A DNA stretch of 34,438 nt from JAJRXG01 sp047634015 (GCA_047634015.1 JBLIDB010000020.1:1-34438); one strand, 5' to 3'. Shown: positions 24,355 through 34,332, counted from the stretch's first letter. Translations and numbers: made by a program. Notes: generated from the letters alone by a model not told the origin.

Positions 24355-25665
24355 ATGGTCGTTATGAAATTTGGTGGAACTTCAGTGGGCAGTGTAACAC
24401 GCATGAACGAAGTGATCTCAATTATTACAGATTCACCAGAATCAAAGATTGTGGTGCTTTCTGCAATGTCTGGGACCACAAATGCCTTAGTCGAGATAGC
24501 TCAGATGCATGGATCGAAGAATGCGAACGCTGTTGAATTACTTAGAGTTCTTGAGTCCCAATATCAAGATGTAGTAAAAAACCTCTTTACCGAGCCAAGT
24601 TGGCGAGAAAAGGGGCAGCATATCATTGATGCAGAATTTGTGAAAATGAATGGGTGGGTAAGGGAAGAATCTACCGATGTTATATCCAATCAATTTCTGG
24701 CAGAAGGAGAGTTGATTTCAACTGCACTATTTGAGGTGTTATGTCATTCGAAAGGAATTGATGCCGTACTTATTCCTGCGTTGGATTTTATGAGAATCGA
24801 TGAAAATAATGAACCCGATCAGAATCTGATATCCGAATTAAGTAAGCCATTTATAGAATCAAATGAATCTGCCCACATTCTTATTACACAGGGATATATC
24901 TGCAGGGATCTTAGAGGAAATATCTCAAATCTCCAACGCGGGGGAAGTGATTATACCGCTACACTTCTTGGAGCTGCCTTGCAATGCGATGAAATCCAGA
25001 TCTGGACAGATATAGATGGGATACATAACAATGACCCTCGGATAGTTTCTGATACGAAACCGATTAGGAATCTGTCTTATAGAGAAGCAGCAGAGTTGGC
25101 TTACTTCGGAGCGAAAATATTACATCCTACCTGCGTACTTCCAGCGGAGCGGATGGATGTTCCCCTCCGATTAAAGTATACTATGGAGCCTAAAGCACCA
25201 GGTACTCTTATTAGTAAGACAACAAGTAAGAGAAGTATCACGGCGATAGCTGCAAAAGATGGAATTACAGCGGTGAAAATTTATTCTCACCGCATGCTCA
25301 ATGCCTACGGATTTCTACGAAAGGTATTCCAGGTTTTTGAAGATCATGAGACATCAGTTGATATGATAGCTACATCGGAAGTAGCCGTTTCTCTTACTAT
25401 TGATGATACTTCTCAATTGGAAAGTATAGTAAAAGGTATAAAGGCTTACGGAGAAGTAGAAGTGTCACATGACCATACCATAATCTGTATCGTCGGGAAT
25501 GAATTATATACTGAAGGCAGCCATGTGCAGCATATTTTTGAAGCCCTGCACGAGATTCCTACACGCATGGTTTCTATGGGTGGAAGTAATTATAACATCT
25601 CTGTTCTCATTCCATCAGATCAAAAGACACAAGCGCTTCAAGCCCTTAATACAATCTTCGAGTAG
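24355..25665 (+). CDS. lysC: aspartate kinase
   Basis: This 436-residue enzyme phosphorylates aspartate, the entry to lysine, methionine and threonine synthesis. Motifs are KFGGTSVGS (5-13), QRGGSDYTATLLGAAL, WTDIDGIHNNDPRIV and the C-terminal ACT regulatory half with ISVLIPSDQ at the end. Length and order are those of a monofunctional, lysine-sensitive type; whether lysine inhibits it cannot be read off directly. ATG 24355 is used; a second ATG at 24364 would drop three residues and leave KFGGTS at the N-terminus, also plausible. It is divergent from the ACT-domain putative regulator and convergent with a small outer-membrane gene (29 bases). Confidence 0.95.
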   Translation: MVVMKFGGTSVGSVTRMNEVISIITDSPESKIVVLSAMSGTTNALVEIAQMHGSKNANAVELLRVLESQYQDVVKNLFTEPSWREKGQHIIDAEFVKMNGWVREESTDVISNQFLAEGELISTALFEVLCHSKGIDAVLIPALDFMRIDENNEPDQNLISELSKPFIESNESAHILITQGYICRDLRGNISNLQRGGSDYTATLLGAALQCDEIQIWTDIDGIHNNDPRIVSDTKPIRNLSYREAAELAYFGAKILHPTCVLPAERMDVPLRLKYTMEPKAPGTLISKTTSKRSITAIAAKDGITAVKIYSHRMLNAYGFLRKVFQVFEDHETSVDMIATSEVAVSLTIDDTSQLESIVKGIKAYGEVEVSHDHTIICIVGNELYTEGSHVQHIFEALHEIPTRMVSMGGSNYNISVLIPSDQKTQALQALNTIFE

Positions 25666-25694
25666 GTAGATGTAAGTAATTGATAATGTGAGTG

Positions 25695-26249
25695 TTAGAA
25701 CTTATAGTTAAAGTCGATCCAATACTCGATATTCAAGATGTCACGGGGTCGCTCTTTAAGCGGGAATAATACATGGAGTCCATATGTCCAGTTGCCAAAA
25801 CCCGATTTGTAGCCAGCGCCTGCACTTGGATATGTATGCGTCTCGCGGAGATTTTCATTTACTTCAAAATTGGTCCTGCCATATTCGCCTTGAAGGAAGA
25901 ATTCTTTAGTAATACTCAATCGTGTAAAGGCAGCTCCGCCGTAACTAAACAGATTAATATCTGGACCTATCTGATTGAAATTGTCGAAGAAGAACTTTGC
26001 ATTGATTCCTACACCTATAATCTTATTAATATCATAACCGTACGACACTTTTCCTGATGCCACAAAACCTCTATTAAAACCTAAGTTTCCTATCGAAACC
26101 CCCAGCCAAGAACCTTGCTCTTCAGCTTTTAATTCATTTCTATCTGGCGATGTTCGAGTCGTCCTTCTGCGCTGTGCATCAGCGGAAAAAGCAAAAATGA
26201 ATGTCATAAATAGGCAAAGGATAATATTCAATTTCAATCTATAGGACAT
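25695..26249 (-). CDS. small outer-membrane beta-barrel protein
   Basis: This 184-residue protein starts with a signal peptide (LNIILCLFMTFIFAFSADAQ), followed by a short basic stretch RRRTTRTS. Alternating strands rich in Gly, Tyr and Phe lead to a C-terminal aromatic end (IDFNYKF), as expected for a small beta-barrel. I do not recognise a named family; the general fold type is outer membrane barrel. ATG start at 26249. A TACTTTTG -7 box on this strand is at 26333-26340, and a large AT dyad lies just upstream at 26367-26400. Confidence 0.75.
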   Translation of the reverse strand: MSYRLKLNIILCLFMTFIFAFSADAQRRRTTRTSPDRNELKAEEQGSWLGVSIGNLGFNRGFVASGKVSYGYDINKIIGVGINAKFFFDNFNQIGPDINLFSYGGAAFTRLSITKEFFLQGEYGRTNFEVNENLRETHTYPSAGAGYKSGFGNWTYGLHVLFPLKERPRDILNIEYWIDFNYKF

Positions 26250-26332
26250 GAGCTTAGTTTTTGTTCTTAGAAGTCTGTGATAAGGTTATCGTCAAACTCT
26301 ATTGAAGATTTATAAATAAAAAAATCATTTCA

Positions 26333-26340
26333 CAAAAGTA
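26333..26340 (-). promoter_or_regulatory. -7 box of the small barrel gene
   Basis: Minus strand TACTTTTG matches TAnnTTTG fully, about 80 bases upstream of the start codon. No -33 TTG at correct spacing was found. Confidence 0.4.
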
Positions 26341-26366
26341 AAACGAGCAATGTCATTTATATGTGC

Positions 26367-26400
26367 ATTATTAAGAATACTTTAAACTATTCTTAATAAT
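26367..26400. promoter_or_regulatory. 34-base perfect dyad between divergent surface-protein genes
   Basis: ATTATTAAGAATA (26367-26379) and TATTCTTAATAAT (26388-26400) are a perfect 13-bp inverted repeat around CTTTAAAC. It lies in the divergent gap, 27 bases upstream of the minus-strand -7 box and 89 bases before the giant surface protein, so an operator shared by both genes is more likely than a terminator. No T tract follows. Confidence 0.45.
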
Positions 26401-26488
26401 CACTGCTTTCTTTCGTTCAAGATATTCAAATTTGCGTGCTTTTAGTGAATCAAGAGCACCAAGGCTTTAATACCATCCTGAATCGAAC

Positions 26489-29400
26489 ATGTTTAAGTGT
26501 CTTATTTCTTCGTGCACCCTATGCTGGATACTTGCATTATGCTTTGTCCTTACTTCGTTTAATTTTATTTCTGCCCAGTCTTGTATTTTAGAGAGCTTAT
26601 TCGATGATATTGTTGTTATCCGAGATGAATCTACTGTTACACTTCGAATAAGGGTGGAGAATGCGCGATTTAACGACTTGTCAGAAGATTTTCAAGGCCT
26701 GTGTGGTGTTCGACTGAATTTTAACCATAACAACCTTTCTGATCTGGTAATGACCTTAACCTCGCCTATTGGTAATAGTGTTACCATCATAGGACCAGCG
26801 GATAAAAATGGCACCAATCCAAGCCCCATCGTAGCCATTGAGCATGATATTTGGTTTCGTCCTAGTTTAACTCCTGCTATTCCAGATTCGGATTTGCCTG
26901 TAGACTGGACGAATAATAATATTAACTGGGGAGCTAATCCGCCATATACCGGGAATTACTATCCTTTTAATGGTGACTTTGCCACGGAGTTTAAGCAAGG
27001 TCCAGTTAATGGAATATGGGAGCTTACTATTCAGGATGCTTTTATTAATGATGACGGGCTGCTGAGAGAATTCGAATTAGATATCTGTAGTGATGAATTT
27101 GATGAATTTATCTGTTCTCCTTGCGAGTCGAGAAGTGGCGCATTTAGATCAGCCGATTTGACGATTTGTAATGGTTCAAGTCTTGATTATGTAAGTGAGT
27201 ATCAAGATATGAACTTTGATACGAGCAATTATTCAGATCAATATCTCATCTATAGTGGCGACGTTCTCATATCCTATGATTTACCTGTAGACTTTTCATT
27301 GTTATCTTCTGGAGTATATTCTATCTACAGCATTAATGTAGATAAGAACGATGCAGATTCCATTCAATCCGATTTAGAGGGTCTACTGAGACCAGATATG
27401 GAGCAGTATATTGATAGTCCCGGAGGAGCCTATTGTATAAATAGAAGTGAACCAGTGATTGTGCAGATAAATGAGCCTAATGACTCCTTAAGACTCAGCA
27501 CTGTGATCCTTTGCGATGGCGCATTTGAGGTCTTTCGAGGGGATACAATACGAACATCAGGTACTTATACTTATGCTTCAGCGATGTGTGATACCATATT
27601 TTTTCTTCCTGTTATTGCTAGTGAATTAAGTTTAGCACCTGTTCTTGATTCGGTTTATTTTGATTGTAATCTCAATGGTGTAACTCTTTCTGTTGATGCA
27701 AGTTCTAATCAAGGGATTACCTATACTTGGACTGATGAATCTGGCACCATACTAAGCCAAGATGCGCTTCTGTTCCAGACTGCGATAGGGCCCGTTTTTA
27801 TATCCGTTGATGATGGGATTTGTAAAAAAGATTCTCAAATAATAGTGTTGAATCCTGCCGACACAATGGAAGTTGAAATTAATTCATCCGTTACGGAGCT
27901 CAATTGTAGGGATGAAATTTCTCTTGCCAGTATTTCTGCCAATTTTGAAATTCAAAGTTATACTTGGTTGTTTTCTGACACCGTCGTAGGTACTTCAGAA
28001 AGTATAATCCTGTCCCGTATGGGGCTCTATTCTCTGGATGTGGTGGGGGTTAATGGCTGCGTAAAACATGATTCTATAGATATTAGTGATAGTAGATCTA
28101 TGCCAACGGCCGTGCTTTCCTTGGATACGATTGATTGTCAAAACCCCGAAGCAGTATTTTCCATATTTAGTAGTGATTCGCTTTCATATCAGTGGTTAGA
28201 TTCAGACATGACAACCGTAGGAAATGCTTCGAGTATTGTGTTAAGAAATGGAGGAGAATACACAGTTCAAATGACCAACAATGCATTTTGCGCGTCCACA
28301 ATTCCCTTTTCTGTAATAGTTGATACCGTTGCGATTAGAATCGGCAATATACCAACAGAAGTTATGCTAAATTGTAAGCTCGTAGAAATTAACCTAAACC
28401 CTTCTTTTGCGGGGGGAGAGTTAGAAAGTGTTGTTTGGTCTAATGAATTCGAACCAAACCTCAGTAGTGCTCCAAATCTTAGTATTGATCAGCCAGCGAT
28501 GTATACACTCTTAGCTACTGCCGAGAATGGCTGTAATGATACAATGGATGTGATTATAGGAATAGATACCATAGCACCTGATGTGATGCTTTCAGGCGGA
28601 ACGCTTACATGCACCGATCCTTTGATTACTGTTTCGGCTTTTTCACAATCTACCGATATATTATATGCTTGGTCAGGTCCTTTTGATAGTCAATTATCAG
28701 ATACAAGCGTTCGTGTGAGCGTACCCGGGGTCTTTACCGTTGGCGTATTAGATACAATCAATGAATGCCTGACAATTGACACAATTGTAGTTCTATCGGA
28801 CTTAGAAGGGCCTAATATCACTATTGTCGGTGATTCAATCTTGAATTGTTTTAGGCCTGAAATCTTAATTTATAACGCTGTTGAGGGCTTAGTGAATCCA
28901 AGATGGATTACACCTGATGGCAATAGTATTGTCGGCGACTCTATTTTAATTAGAGAAGAAGGAGATTATATTTTCACTGCCTTGGCAGCAAATGGATGTT
29001 CGAGTTCCAGTCCACGGCGCGTTACAGATGATATGGATATTGAACCATTATTGCTTCCTGATACTGTGTTTTTAAATTGTATTACTCCTCAAGTAAATCT
29101 CAATCCCGTAATTCCAAGTTCAGTTCGCCAGATAGAATGGGTGGTTAATAATGATACTATTACTTCTGCAACATTTCAAATTTATAATGCAGCATCCATT
29201 ATAACAAATGTCTATTATTTTAATGGATGTACAGATCAATTTTCGATCATCGCGATAGAGGATATGGTCCCTCCTGAGATAAATATTCTAAATGATACAA
29301 TAGACTGTAATGCACCTGTAGTCACGATATCTACTTTTAATACTGATGAACGATATGCTTATTTATGGATGGGCGCCTTTGATGGGAGAGGAGACACCTC

Positions 29401-30997
29401 ATTTGTAATGGTAAGTAGTCCGGAGATTATTACATTAAGAGTAGAAGACAGAATTAATGGTTGTTTTGCGAGTGAGTCTGTAACTATTAGCGAAGATATT
29501 GTGCCGATTGAGCCTGTGATCATTAGATCAGTGGTCTTGGCTTGTGATATACCGATAGGTCGAATTGACGTCTCGGCTAATGAAGAGATTTATGTAGAAT
29601 GGACCGATCCTGATGGAACAATATTTATGAGTCCTCAGGGTATTGTTGAAAGACCAGGACCTTATTCTATTAGAGTTACAGGAGAGAATGGATGTGAGTT
29701 TTTTACTGATTGGGAAGTAACCGATATTAGAGAACCCGTGAGTGTTTCTATCGATACATCATATAGATTAACTTGTGATGAATCCGAGATTTCATTACAA
29801 CCTTCTCTTTTGGATGATAATAGTATTGTCAATTGGATATATTCCAATAATGATACAATTCGTGCTGCACAGCAGGATATTACTTTTGGTACACAATTAG
29901 AAAGTGTTTACATCGTAGATGAAGATCAATGTGATACCCTTATACCACTTCAATTTGATATAGATACAACCACCTTAGTTGCTAATATTCTAACCCAAGA
30001 TTCTACTAATTGTAGTGGAGAAGATGTGAGCATATTTGCTATGGACCCTTTAGGAATGTATGATGTGTTATGGACGCGTGATGGAGATATTGTTTCGATA
30101 GAAGGTTTATCTAATATTGTGACTATTACGGGCAATTATAAAATACAAATCAGAAATACTGAGAACGGATGTCTGAGCTCAGATTCCGTGCTTATTAGAC
30201 TTTCTCATATGCCTATAGAAGGTGTGGGATTTGAATTAGAAAATGAAATCTGTTTAGGCGACATGAATGGTTCTTTTGTATTGCAAAATATCAGAGGCGG
30301 TAACGGTGAGATACTTGCTTCTTTTAATGGGCAAAATATTGAAATAGATCAAGATGTTTTCGAATTAGGACCAGCTTCTTATGAACTAAACTTAGTTGAT
30401 GAATTTGGGTGCGTTTGGGATACATTATTGAATGTGAATTCTGGATTTGATTATAGAATAGACCTTGGAAGCGATATTTTTGTAAATCGTGGTGAGACGG
30501 CATTGATATCCCCTATATACTTGGGTGGTCTACCAATACTCAACGAGTTTGATCCTCTTAGTCCAGTCAATGAAGTGTCATTCGATTCTATTTTAATCAC
30601 TCCCTTAAGTGGTGGGAACTTTACTGTCTCAAGTACTTCGGAAGAAGGATGTCAATCCTCTGATGTCATCTTAATTAATTTCCATAATAACCTTGATGCA
30701 ATAACTTTATATATTCCCAATGTTATATCTCCTGGGGGGGCAGGTCCTAATAATTCCATTGTGATAAATCTTCCTGAAGATGTTATATCTGTAGACTTTT
30801 TCAAAATATTTGATCGATGGGGCGAAGAGATTGTTTCTTTCTCTAATATTCTCTCAGGTGATGCATTGCCTTTGTGGGATGGATCTTTTAATGGCGAGCC
30901 TTTATCCTCCGGTGTCTATATATATGCTTATCAAATAACCACTGTCATCGATGGAGCGAAGAAGTTAGTAAGTGGAGATATCACCGTTCTTAGGTAA
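26489..30997 (+). CDS. giant surface protein: P-domain-like, Ig-like repeats, CHU_C type IX sorting domain
   Basis: This 1502-residue protein has a signal peptide (ILALCFVLTSFNFISAQ), an N-terminal proprotein-convertase P-like domain (about 50-205, with SDLVMTLTSPIGNSVTIIG and GPVNGIWELTIQDAF), then about eleven Cys-containing Ig-like repeats from ~390 to ~1245, each near 75-80 residues and opening with a Cys motif such as LNCRDE, IDCQNP, LTCTDP, LNCITP, IDCNAP. A Gly-rich part follows (~1250-1330), and the end (about 1405-1502) is the gliding-motility CHU_C domain: YIPNVISPGG, FKIFDRWGEEI, WDGSFNGEPLSSGVY. CHU_C directs export and display by type IX secretion. It probably works as an adhesin or surface scaffold; the ligand is unknown. 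Its usual PorP/SprF partner is not adjacent. Confidence 0.92.
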   Translation: MFKCLISSCTLCWILALCFVLTSFNFISAQSCILESLFDDIVVIRDESTVTLRIRVENARFNDLSEDFQGLCGVRLNFNHNNLSDLVMTLTSPIGNSVTIIGPADKNGTNPSPIVAIEHDIWFRPSLTPAIPDSDLPVDWTNNNINWGANPPYTGNYYPFNGDFATEFKQGPVNGIWELTIQDAFINDDGLLREFELDICSDEFDEFICSPCESRSGAFRSADLTICNGSSLDYVSEYQDMNFDTSNYSDQYLIYSGDVLISYDLPVDFSLLSSGVYSIYSINVDKNDADSIQSDLEGLLRPDMEQYIDSPGGAYCINRSEPVIVQINEPNDSLRLSTVILCDGAFEVFRGDTIRTSGTYTYASAMCDTIFFLPVIASELSLAPVLDSVYFDCNLNGVTLSVDASSNQGITYTWTDESGTILSQDALLFQTAIGPVFISVDDGICKKDSQIIVLNPADTMEVEINSSVTELNCRDEISLASISANFEIQSYTWLFSDTVVGTSESIILSRMGLYSLDVVGVNGCVKHDSIDISDSRSMPTAVLSLDTIDCQNPEAVFSIFSSDSLSYQWLDSDMTTVGNASSIVLRNGGEYTVQMTNNAFCASTIPFSVIVDTVAIRIGNIPTEVMLNCKLVEINLNPSFAGGELESVVWSNEFEPNLSSAPNLSIDQPAMYTLLATAENGCNDTMDVIIGIDTIAPDVMLSGGTLTCTDPLITVSAFSQSTDILYAWSGPFDSQLSDTSVRVSVPGVFTVGVLDTINECLTIDTIVVLSDLEGPNITIVGDSILNCFRPEILIYNAVEGLVNPRWITPDGNSIVGDSILIREEGDYIFTALAANGCSSSSPRRVTDDMDIEPLLLPDTVFLNCITPQVNLNPVIPSSVRQIEWVVNNDTITSATFQIYNAASIITNVYYFNGCTDQFSIIAIEDMVPPEINILNDTIDCNAPVVTISTFNTDERYAYLWMGAFDGRGDTSFVMVSSPEIITLRVEDRINGCFASESVTISEDIVPIEPVIIRSVVLACDIPIGRIDVSANEEIYVEWTDPDGTIFMSPQGIVERPGPYSIRVTGENGCEFFTDWEVTDIREPVSVSIDTSYRLTCDESEISLQPSLLDDNSIVNWIYSNNDTIRAAQQDITFGTQLESVYIVDEDQCDTLIPLQFDIDTTTLVANILTQDSTNCSGEDVSIFAMDPLGMYDVLWTRDGDIVSIEGLSNIVTITGNYKIQIRNTENGCLSSDSVLIRLSHMPIEGVGFELENEICLGDMNGSFVLQNIRGGNGEILASFNGQNIEIDQDVFELGPASYELNLVDEFGCVWDTLLNVNSGFDYRIDLGSDIFVNRGETALISPIYLGGLPILNEFDPLSPVNEVSFDSILITPLSGGNFTVSSTSEEGCQSSDVILINFHNNLDAITLYIPNVISPGGAGPNNSIVINLPEDVISVDFFKIFDRWGEEIVSFSNILSGDALPLWDGSFNGEPLSSGVYIYAYQITTVIDGAKKLVSGDITVLR

Positions 30998-31222
30998 TTT
31001 GTTTTTTTACTAAAGAGTTGGACTGCCGTTGTTCCTGTATTTTCATAAATAATTCAGATGGCTAATATATAACTTGAATCTTATATATGTAATAATCGCC
31101 TCTGGGGTAACTCTTCTATTGCGATATTAATTACGAAATTATTCTACTAAGATACTTCACTAAGGAATTGTGTATTTTTTTCATATTCAGTAAATAATAA
31201 TATGTTTTGATGCACAATAGTC

Positions 31223-31230
31223 TACCTTTG
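31223..31230 (+). promoter_or_regulatory. -7 box of the DEAD-box helicase gene
   Basis: TACCTTTG followed by CG is a full TAnnTTTG match, 19 bases before the ATG, giving a short leader. A TTG at 31207-31209 is too close (13 bases) to be a standard -33. Confidence 0.5.
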
Positions 31231-31248
31231 CGTCTTTTATAAATATAT

Positions 31249-32538
31249 ATGACATTTTCAGATTTAGGGTTAATTCAACCCATTCTCAAGGCCTTAAATA
31301 ATGAAGGCTACACACAACCGACTCCAATTCAAGAACAATCCATTCCAATCCTTCTTAAAGGAAAAGATTTGTTAGGTTGTGCTCAAACAGGAACAGGAAA
31401 AACAGCGGCTTTTGCCATCCCGATTATTCAGTTGTTACTGGATAATCAAGACCAAGATAGAAGGCAAAGAAGAATTCGCACTTTAGTAGTAACACCTACC
31501 AGAGAGCTAGCTATCCAAATAGGAGAAAGTTTCAGCGCATATGGACGTTATACGAATCTTCGCACTACAGTTATCTTCGGAGGAGTAGGACAAAAGAAAC
31601 AAACAGATATATTAGATCGTGGGGTGGATATATTAGTAGCAACGCCAGGAAGACTTCTTGATCTCATATCTCAAGGTTATATTTCACTACGTAACGTAGA
31701 ATTTTCAGTATTGGATGAAGCGGATCAAATGTTGGATATGGGATTTATCCATGATATCCGAAAAATCATAGCCAAACTACCTGTGAAGCGTCAATCTTTG
31801 TTCTTCTCGGCTACCATGCCAAAGTATATTGTTGAGTTGTCACGTCAGATGCTTGGAGATTTCGAGCGTGTTACTGTTAAGCCCGAACAGGCTACAGCAG
31901 AACGAGTGGAACAAGGGGTATACTTCGTTACTAAAAAGAATAAGCCTAATCTTTTAAAACATCTTCTTCTTGAGAAGAATGCGGAAGCCGTTTTAGTATT
32001 CGGAAGAACAAAGCATGGCTGTGATAAGGTTGTACGCTTATTAGATAAGGCCAATATAAAGGCTGCCGCCATTCATGGCAATAAATCTCAGAATGCACGA
32101 CAACGTGCTTTGGGAGCATTTAAAGATGGAGACCTGCATGTATTAGTTGCAACAGATATTGCCGCTCGAGGAATTGACGTAGCAGAACTTTCTCTTGTTA
32201 TCAATTACGATCTTCCCAATGTACCTGAAACATATGTACATAGAATAGGAAGAACTGGAAGAGCGAGTGCAAGTGGAGAAGCTTTATCATTCTGCAATGG
32301 AGAAGAAAGGGCTTACCTCAAGGATATCCAGAAGTTAATTAGACAGACGATTCCTGTGATTGAAGAGCATCCTTTTGTTGATGACGGAACAGAGGTTTTC
32401 GAACAACATAAAAATCCTCCATCTCGACATAATAGTAGAGGGCGAGGTTCTAATTCTGGCAATCGCAATCATCGTTCTGGAGGGAATAATAAATTCAAAC
32501 CAAGAGCTCGTAAATCGCCTACTATAGGAAGAAATTAA
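31249..32538 (+). CDS. rhlE: DEAD-box ATP-dependent RNA helicase, RhlE type
   Basis: This 429-residue protein carries all core motifs: Q motif GYTQPTPIQEQ, motif I AQTGTGKT (45-52), PTRELA, TPGR, DEAD (156-159), SAT, VFGRTK and HRIGRTGRA. The arrangement and short insertion pattern are RhlE-like. A basic, Gly/Arg/Asn-rich tail (RGRGSNSGNRNHRSGGNN) ends the protein, a usual RNA-binding extension. Such helicases remodel rRNA or mRNA, often in cold adaptation or ribosome assembly. It is a single gene behind its own -7 box, with ATG 31249 agreeing with the family start. The symbol rests on family likeness, not on a unique feature. Confidence 0.94.
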   Translation: MTFSDLGLIQPILKALNNEGYTQPTPIQEQSIPILLKGKDLLGCAQTGTGKTAAFAIPIIQLLLDNQDQDRRQRRIRTLVVTPTRELAIQIGESFSAYGRYTNLRTTVIFGGVGQKKQTDILDRGVDILVATPGRLLDLISQGYISLRNVEFSVLDEADQMLDMGFIHDIRKIIAKLPVKRQSLFFSATMPKYIVELSRQMLGDFERVTVKPEQATAERVEQGVYFVTKKNKPNLLKHLLLEKNAEAVLVFGRTKHGCDKVVRLLDKANIKAAAIHGNKSQNARQRALGAFKDGDLHVLVATDIAARGIDVAELSLVINYDLPNVPETYVHRIGRTGRASASGEALSFCNGEERAYLKDIQKLIRQTIPVIEEHPFVDDGTEVFEQHKNPPSRHNSRGRGSNSGNRNHRSGGNNKFKPRARKSPTIGRN

Positions 32539-32587
32539 TCCTTTTAAGATTGTAGTGCAGTGTAGTTTTTTCTATATTGGATAAGCT

Positions 32588-33148
32588 ATGGATGTTATAC
32601 AAGATTCCACTACATATAAACTTGAAGTTTCTCGATTTAAGCATCGAGGGGAGTATAGAATACTATTGTCTTTTCCGTATGAAAAGCCCTTGATAAGTAT
32701 AATTAAGACTGTCTATGGGAGGAAGTATTCTAAAACCTTTAGAAGTTGGTACTTGCCTTATGAACTCAATAGTCTTGTTGTTTTACATGAGCGACATATT
32801 GAGATCTCTGTAAAGCAAGAAAACCGCAATGATCCTTTGTTTTTGAAGTTTCAAAAGAAATATCAAAGGATTTCAACTTCCTTCCCAAGAGATGAAAATT
32901 TAAAGAGGAAGATCCATTTTCTAATTGGATCTTTTCCGCTACCCAATAGAGCCGAAATGAAAGACTACGTAACTTTTTTAAGTTCGGAAGGGTATAGTTG
33001 GAATAGCATTAATGTGTTTTCGAAGTATGCCATGAAATATATTAATGGAGGCTTGAATGATATTAACGTTGGGAACGAATTGATTCTAAGTAAAGATATT
33101 TATAATAAGATTTTGGAAACATTTTTGAAATTTAGAAAATCAGTATGA
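32588..33148 (+). CDS. tyrosine-recombinase N-terminal-like protein lacking catalytic domain
   Basis: The 186-residue protein resembles only the N-terminal part of Bacteroidota tyrosine recombinases (integrases): VYGRKYSKTFRSWYLPY matches the common KWS-T-R-WY-P arm-type segment, and AEMKDYVTFLSSEGYSWNSINVF looks like the start of a core-binding domain. The catalytic R-H-R-Y domain is absent: the frame ends at 33148 and the next gene starts on top of it (ATG 33145, 4-base overlap), so nothing remains downstream. It may be a decayed integrase or a small DNA-binding protein derived from one. ATG 32588. The assignment is from pattern only. Confidence 0.55.
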   Translation: MDVIQDSTTYKLEVSRFKHRGEYRILLSFPYEKPLISIIKTVYGRKYSKTFRSWYLPYELNSLVVLHERHIEISVKQENRNDPLFLKFQKKYQRISTSFPRDENLKRKIHFLIGSFPLPNRAEMKDYVTFLSSEGYSWNSINVFSKYAMKYINGGLNDINVGNELILSKDIYNKILETFLKFRKSV

Positions 33149-34284
33149 GCTCGCAAATTGAATTCCTAAACCAACTCCGTGATATCGGTAAAGAAGCAGA
33201 ATTACTTTGTGAATCAATTGCTAAAAGCAGATGTTTACCAACGGAATTAGTAAATAAGCTTAAGGCTACAGGTGCCTTTAAGTTATGGGTAGGGAAGGAG
33301 TATGGGGGAAGTCAAACACATATTCTGGATTTGATAGCAGGTGTCCAATTATTGTCTTACTATAATGGAGCCTTGGGATGGGTTTTGAGCGTGACAGGAA
33401 CCGCTGGATTAGCAAGTGGCTATCTTAAACCCGAAAATTCCCAGAATATATTTGGTGATAGCATGGCGCTAACAGGAGGCTGGGCTGCACCTATGGGCAA
33501 GGCTCGTAAAGTTGATGGAGGCCTGATCGTTAGTGGGAATTGGTCCTGGGGTTCTGGAATCACGCATTGCACGCATATAGTTGGGGGTGTTATGATCTCT
33601 GATGTCGAGAGTAAAACGACAAGATCTGCGGTAGCTTATTTAAACCCTTCTGATGTCCTATTTGAAGACAATTGGCATGTATTAGGACTAGAAGGAAGTA
33701 ATAGTATCGATTACGGTGTATCTGAGTTATTCGTTCCTGATAGTCATTGGACTTATTTTCCTAAAATGAAGCCCACTATAGATGATCCTTTATATCGCTT
33801 TTCTTTTTTAGGCGCATTAGCTTCAGGCGTTGCTTCTGTAGGTCTTGGAATAGCAAATAGAGCAATAGACGAAATTATAAAATTAAGTCAATCGAAAATT
33901 CCAAATGGTGCAAGAAACACGCTTGCCAATCGACCAGTTACGCATTATAAGATAGCTCAACTGAAAGCAAAATATCATTCATCAAAGGCCTTTCTTGAAG
34001 ATGCAATTAAGGAGAATTGGAAAGAGGCTGAAATAGGAAGAATAAATAAAATCACCAAATCAAATCTCAGACTGGCAGCGTCTTATGCCGTTCAAGAGTC
34101 TCTTTCAATAGTTCAATCAGCCTATAAGATAGGCGGAGGTTCATCTATCTGGAATGGGGTGAAGCTGCAAGATTTACTTCGAGATATGCATGTTGTCTCT
34201 CAGCATGGCATGATATCGGACCACAATATTGAAATAGCGGGCAGAATAGCGTTCGGTTTGGATGTAAATGAGTGGTTGCTGTAG
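33145..34284 (+). CDS. acyl-CoA dehydrogenase-fold flavoprotein (group D flavin monooxygenase-like)
   Basis: This 379-residue protein has the acyl-CoA dehydrogenase fold in the oxygenase branch: helical N-terminal domain (LPTELVNKLKATGAFKLWVGKEYGG), middle beta domain with GGWAAPMGKARKVDGG and VSGNWSWGSGITHCTH, and a C-terminal helical domain ending with the HNIEIAGR region (GGGSSIWNGVKLQDLLRDMHVVSQH). The pattern is that of HsaA/HpaB-like FMNH2/FADH2-dependent hydroxylases rather than fatty acyl-CoA dehydrogenases, and the catalytic Glu position of the latter is not obvious. Substrate unknown; no flavin reductase is adjacent. It begins inside the stop of the integrase-like gene (ATGA overlap). 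Confidence 0.85.
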   Translation: MSSQIEFLNQLRDIGKEAELLCESIAKSRCLPTELVNKLKATGAFKLWVGKEYGGSQTHILDLIAGVQLLSYYNGALGWVLSVTGTAGLASGYLKPENSQNIFGDSMALTGGWAAPMGKARKVDGGLIVSGNWSWGSGITHCTHIVGGVMISDVESKTTRSAVAYLNPSDVLFEDNWHVLGLEGSNSIDYGVSELFVPDSHWTYFPKMKPTIDDPLYRFSFLGALASGVASVGLGIANRAIDEIIKLSQSKIPNGARNTLANRPVTHYKIAQLKAKYHSSKAFLEDAIKENWKEAEIGRINKITKSNLRLAASYAVQESLSIVQSAYKIGGGSSIWNGVKLQDLLRDMHVVSQHGMISDHNIEIAGRIAFGLDVNEWLL

Positions 34285-34332
34285 ATAAAGTATTTGATGA
34301 AATATATCAAACTTCTATATTTATGTTACTAT

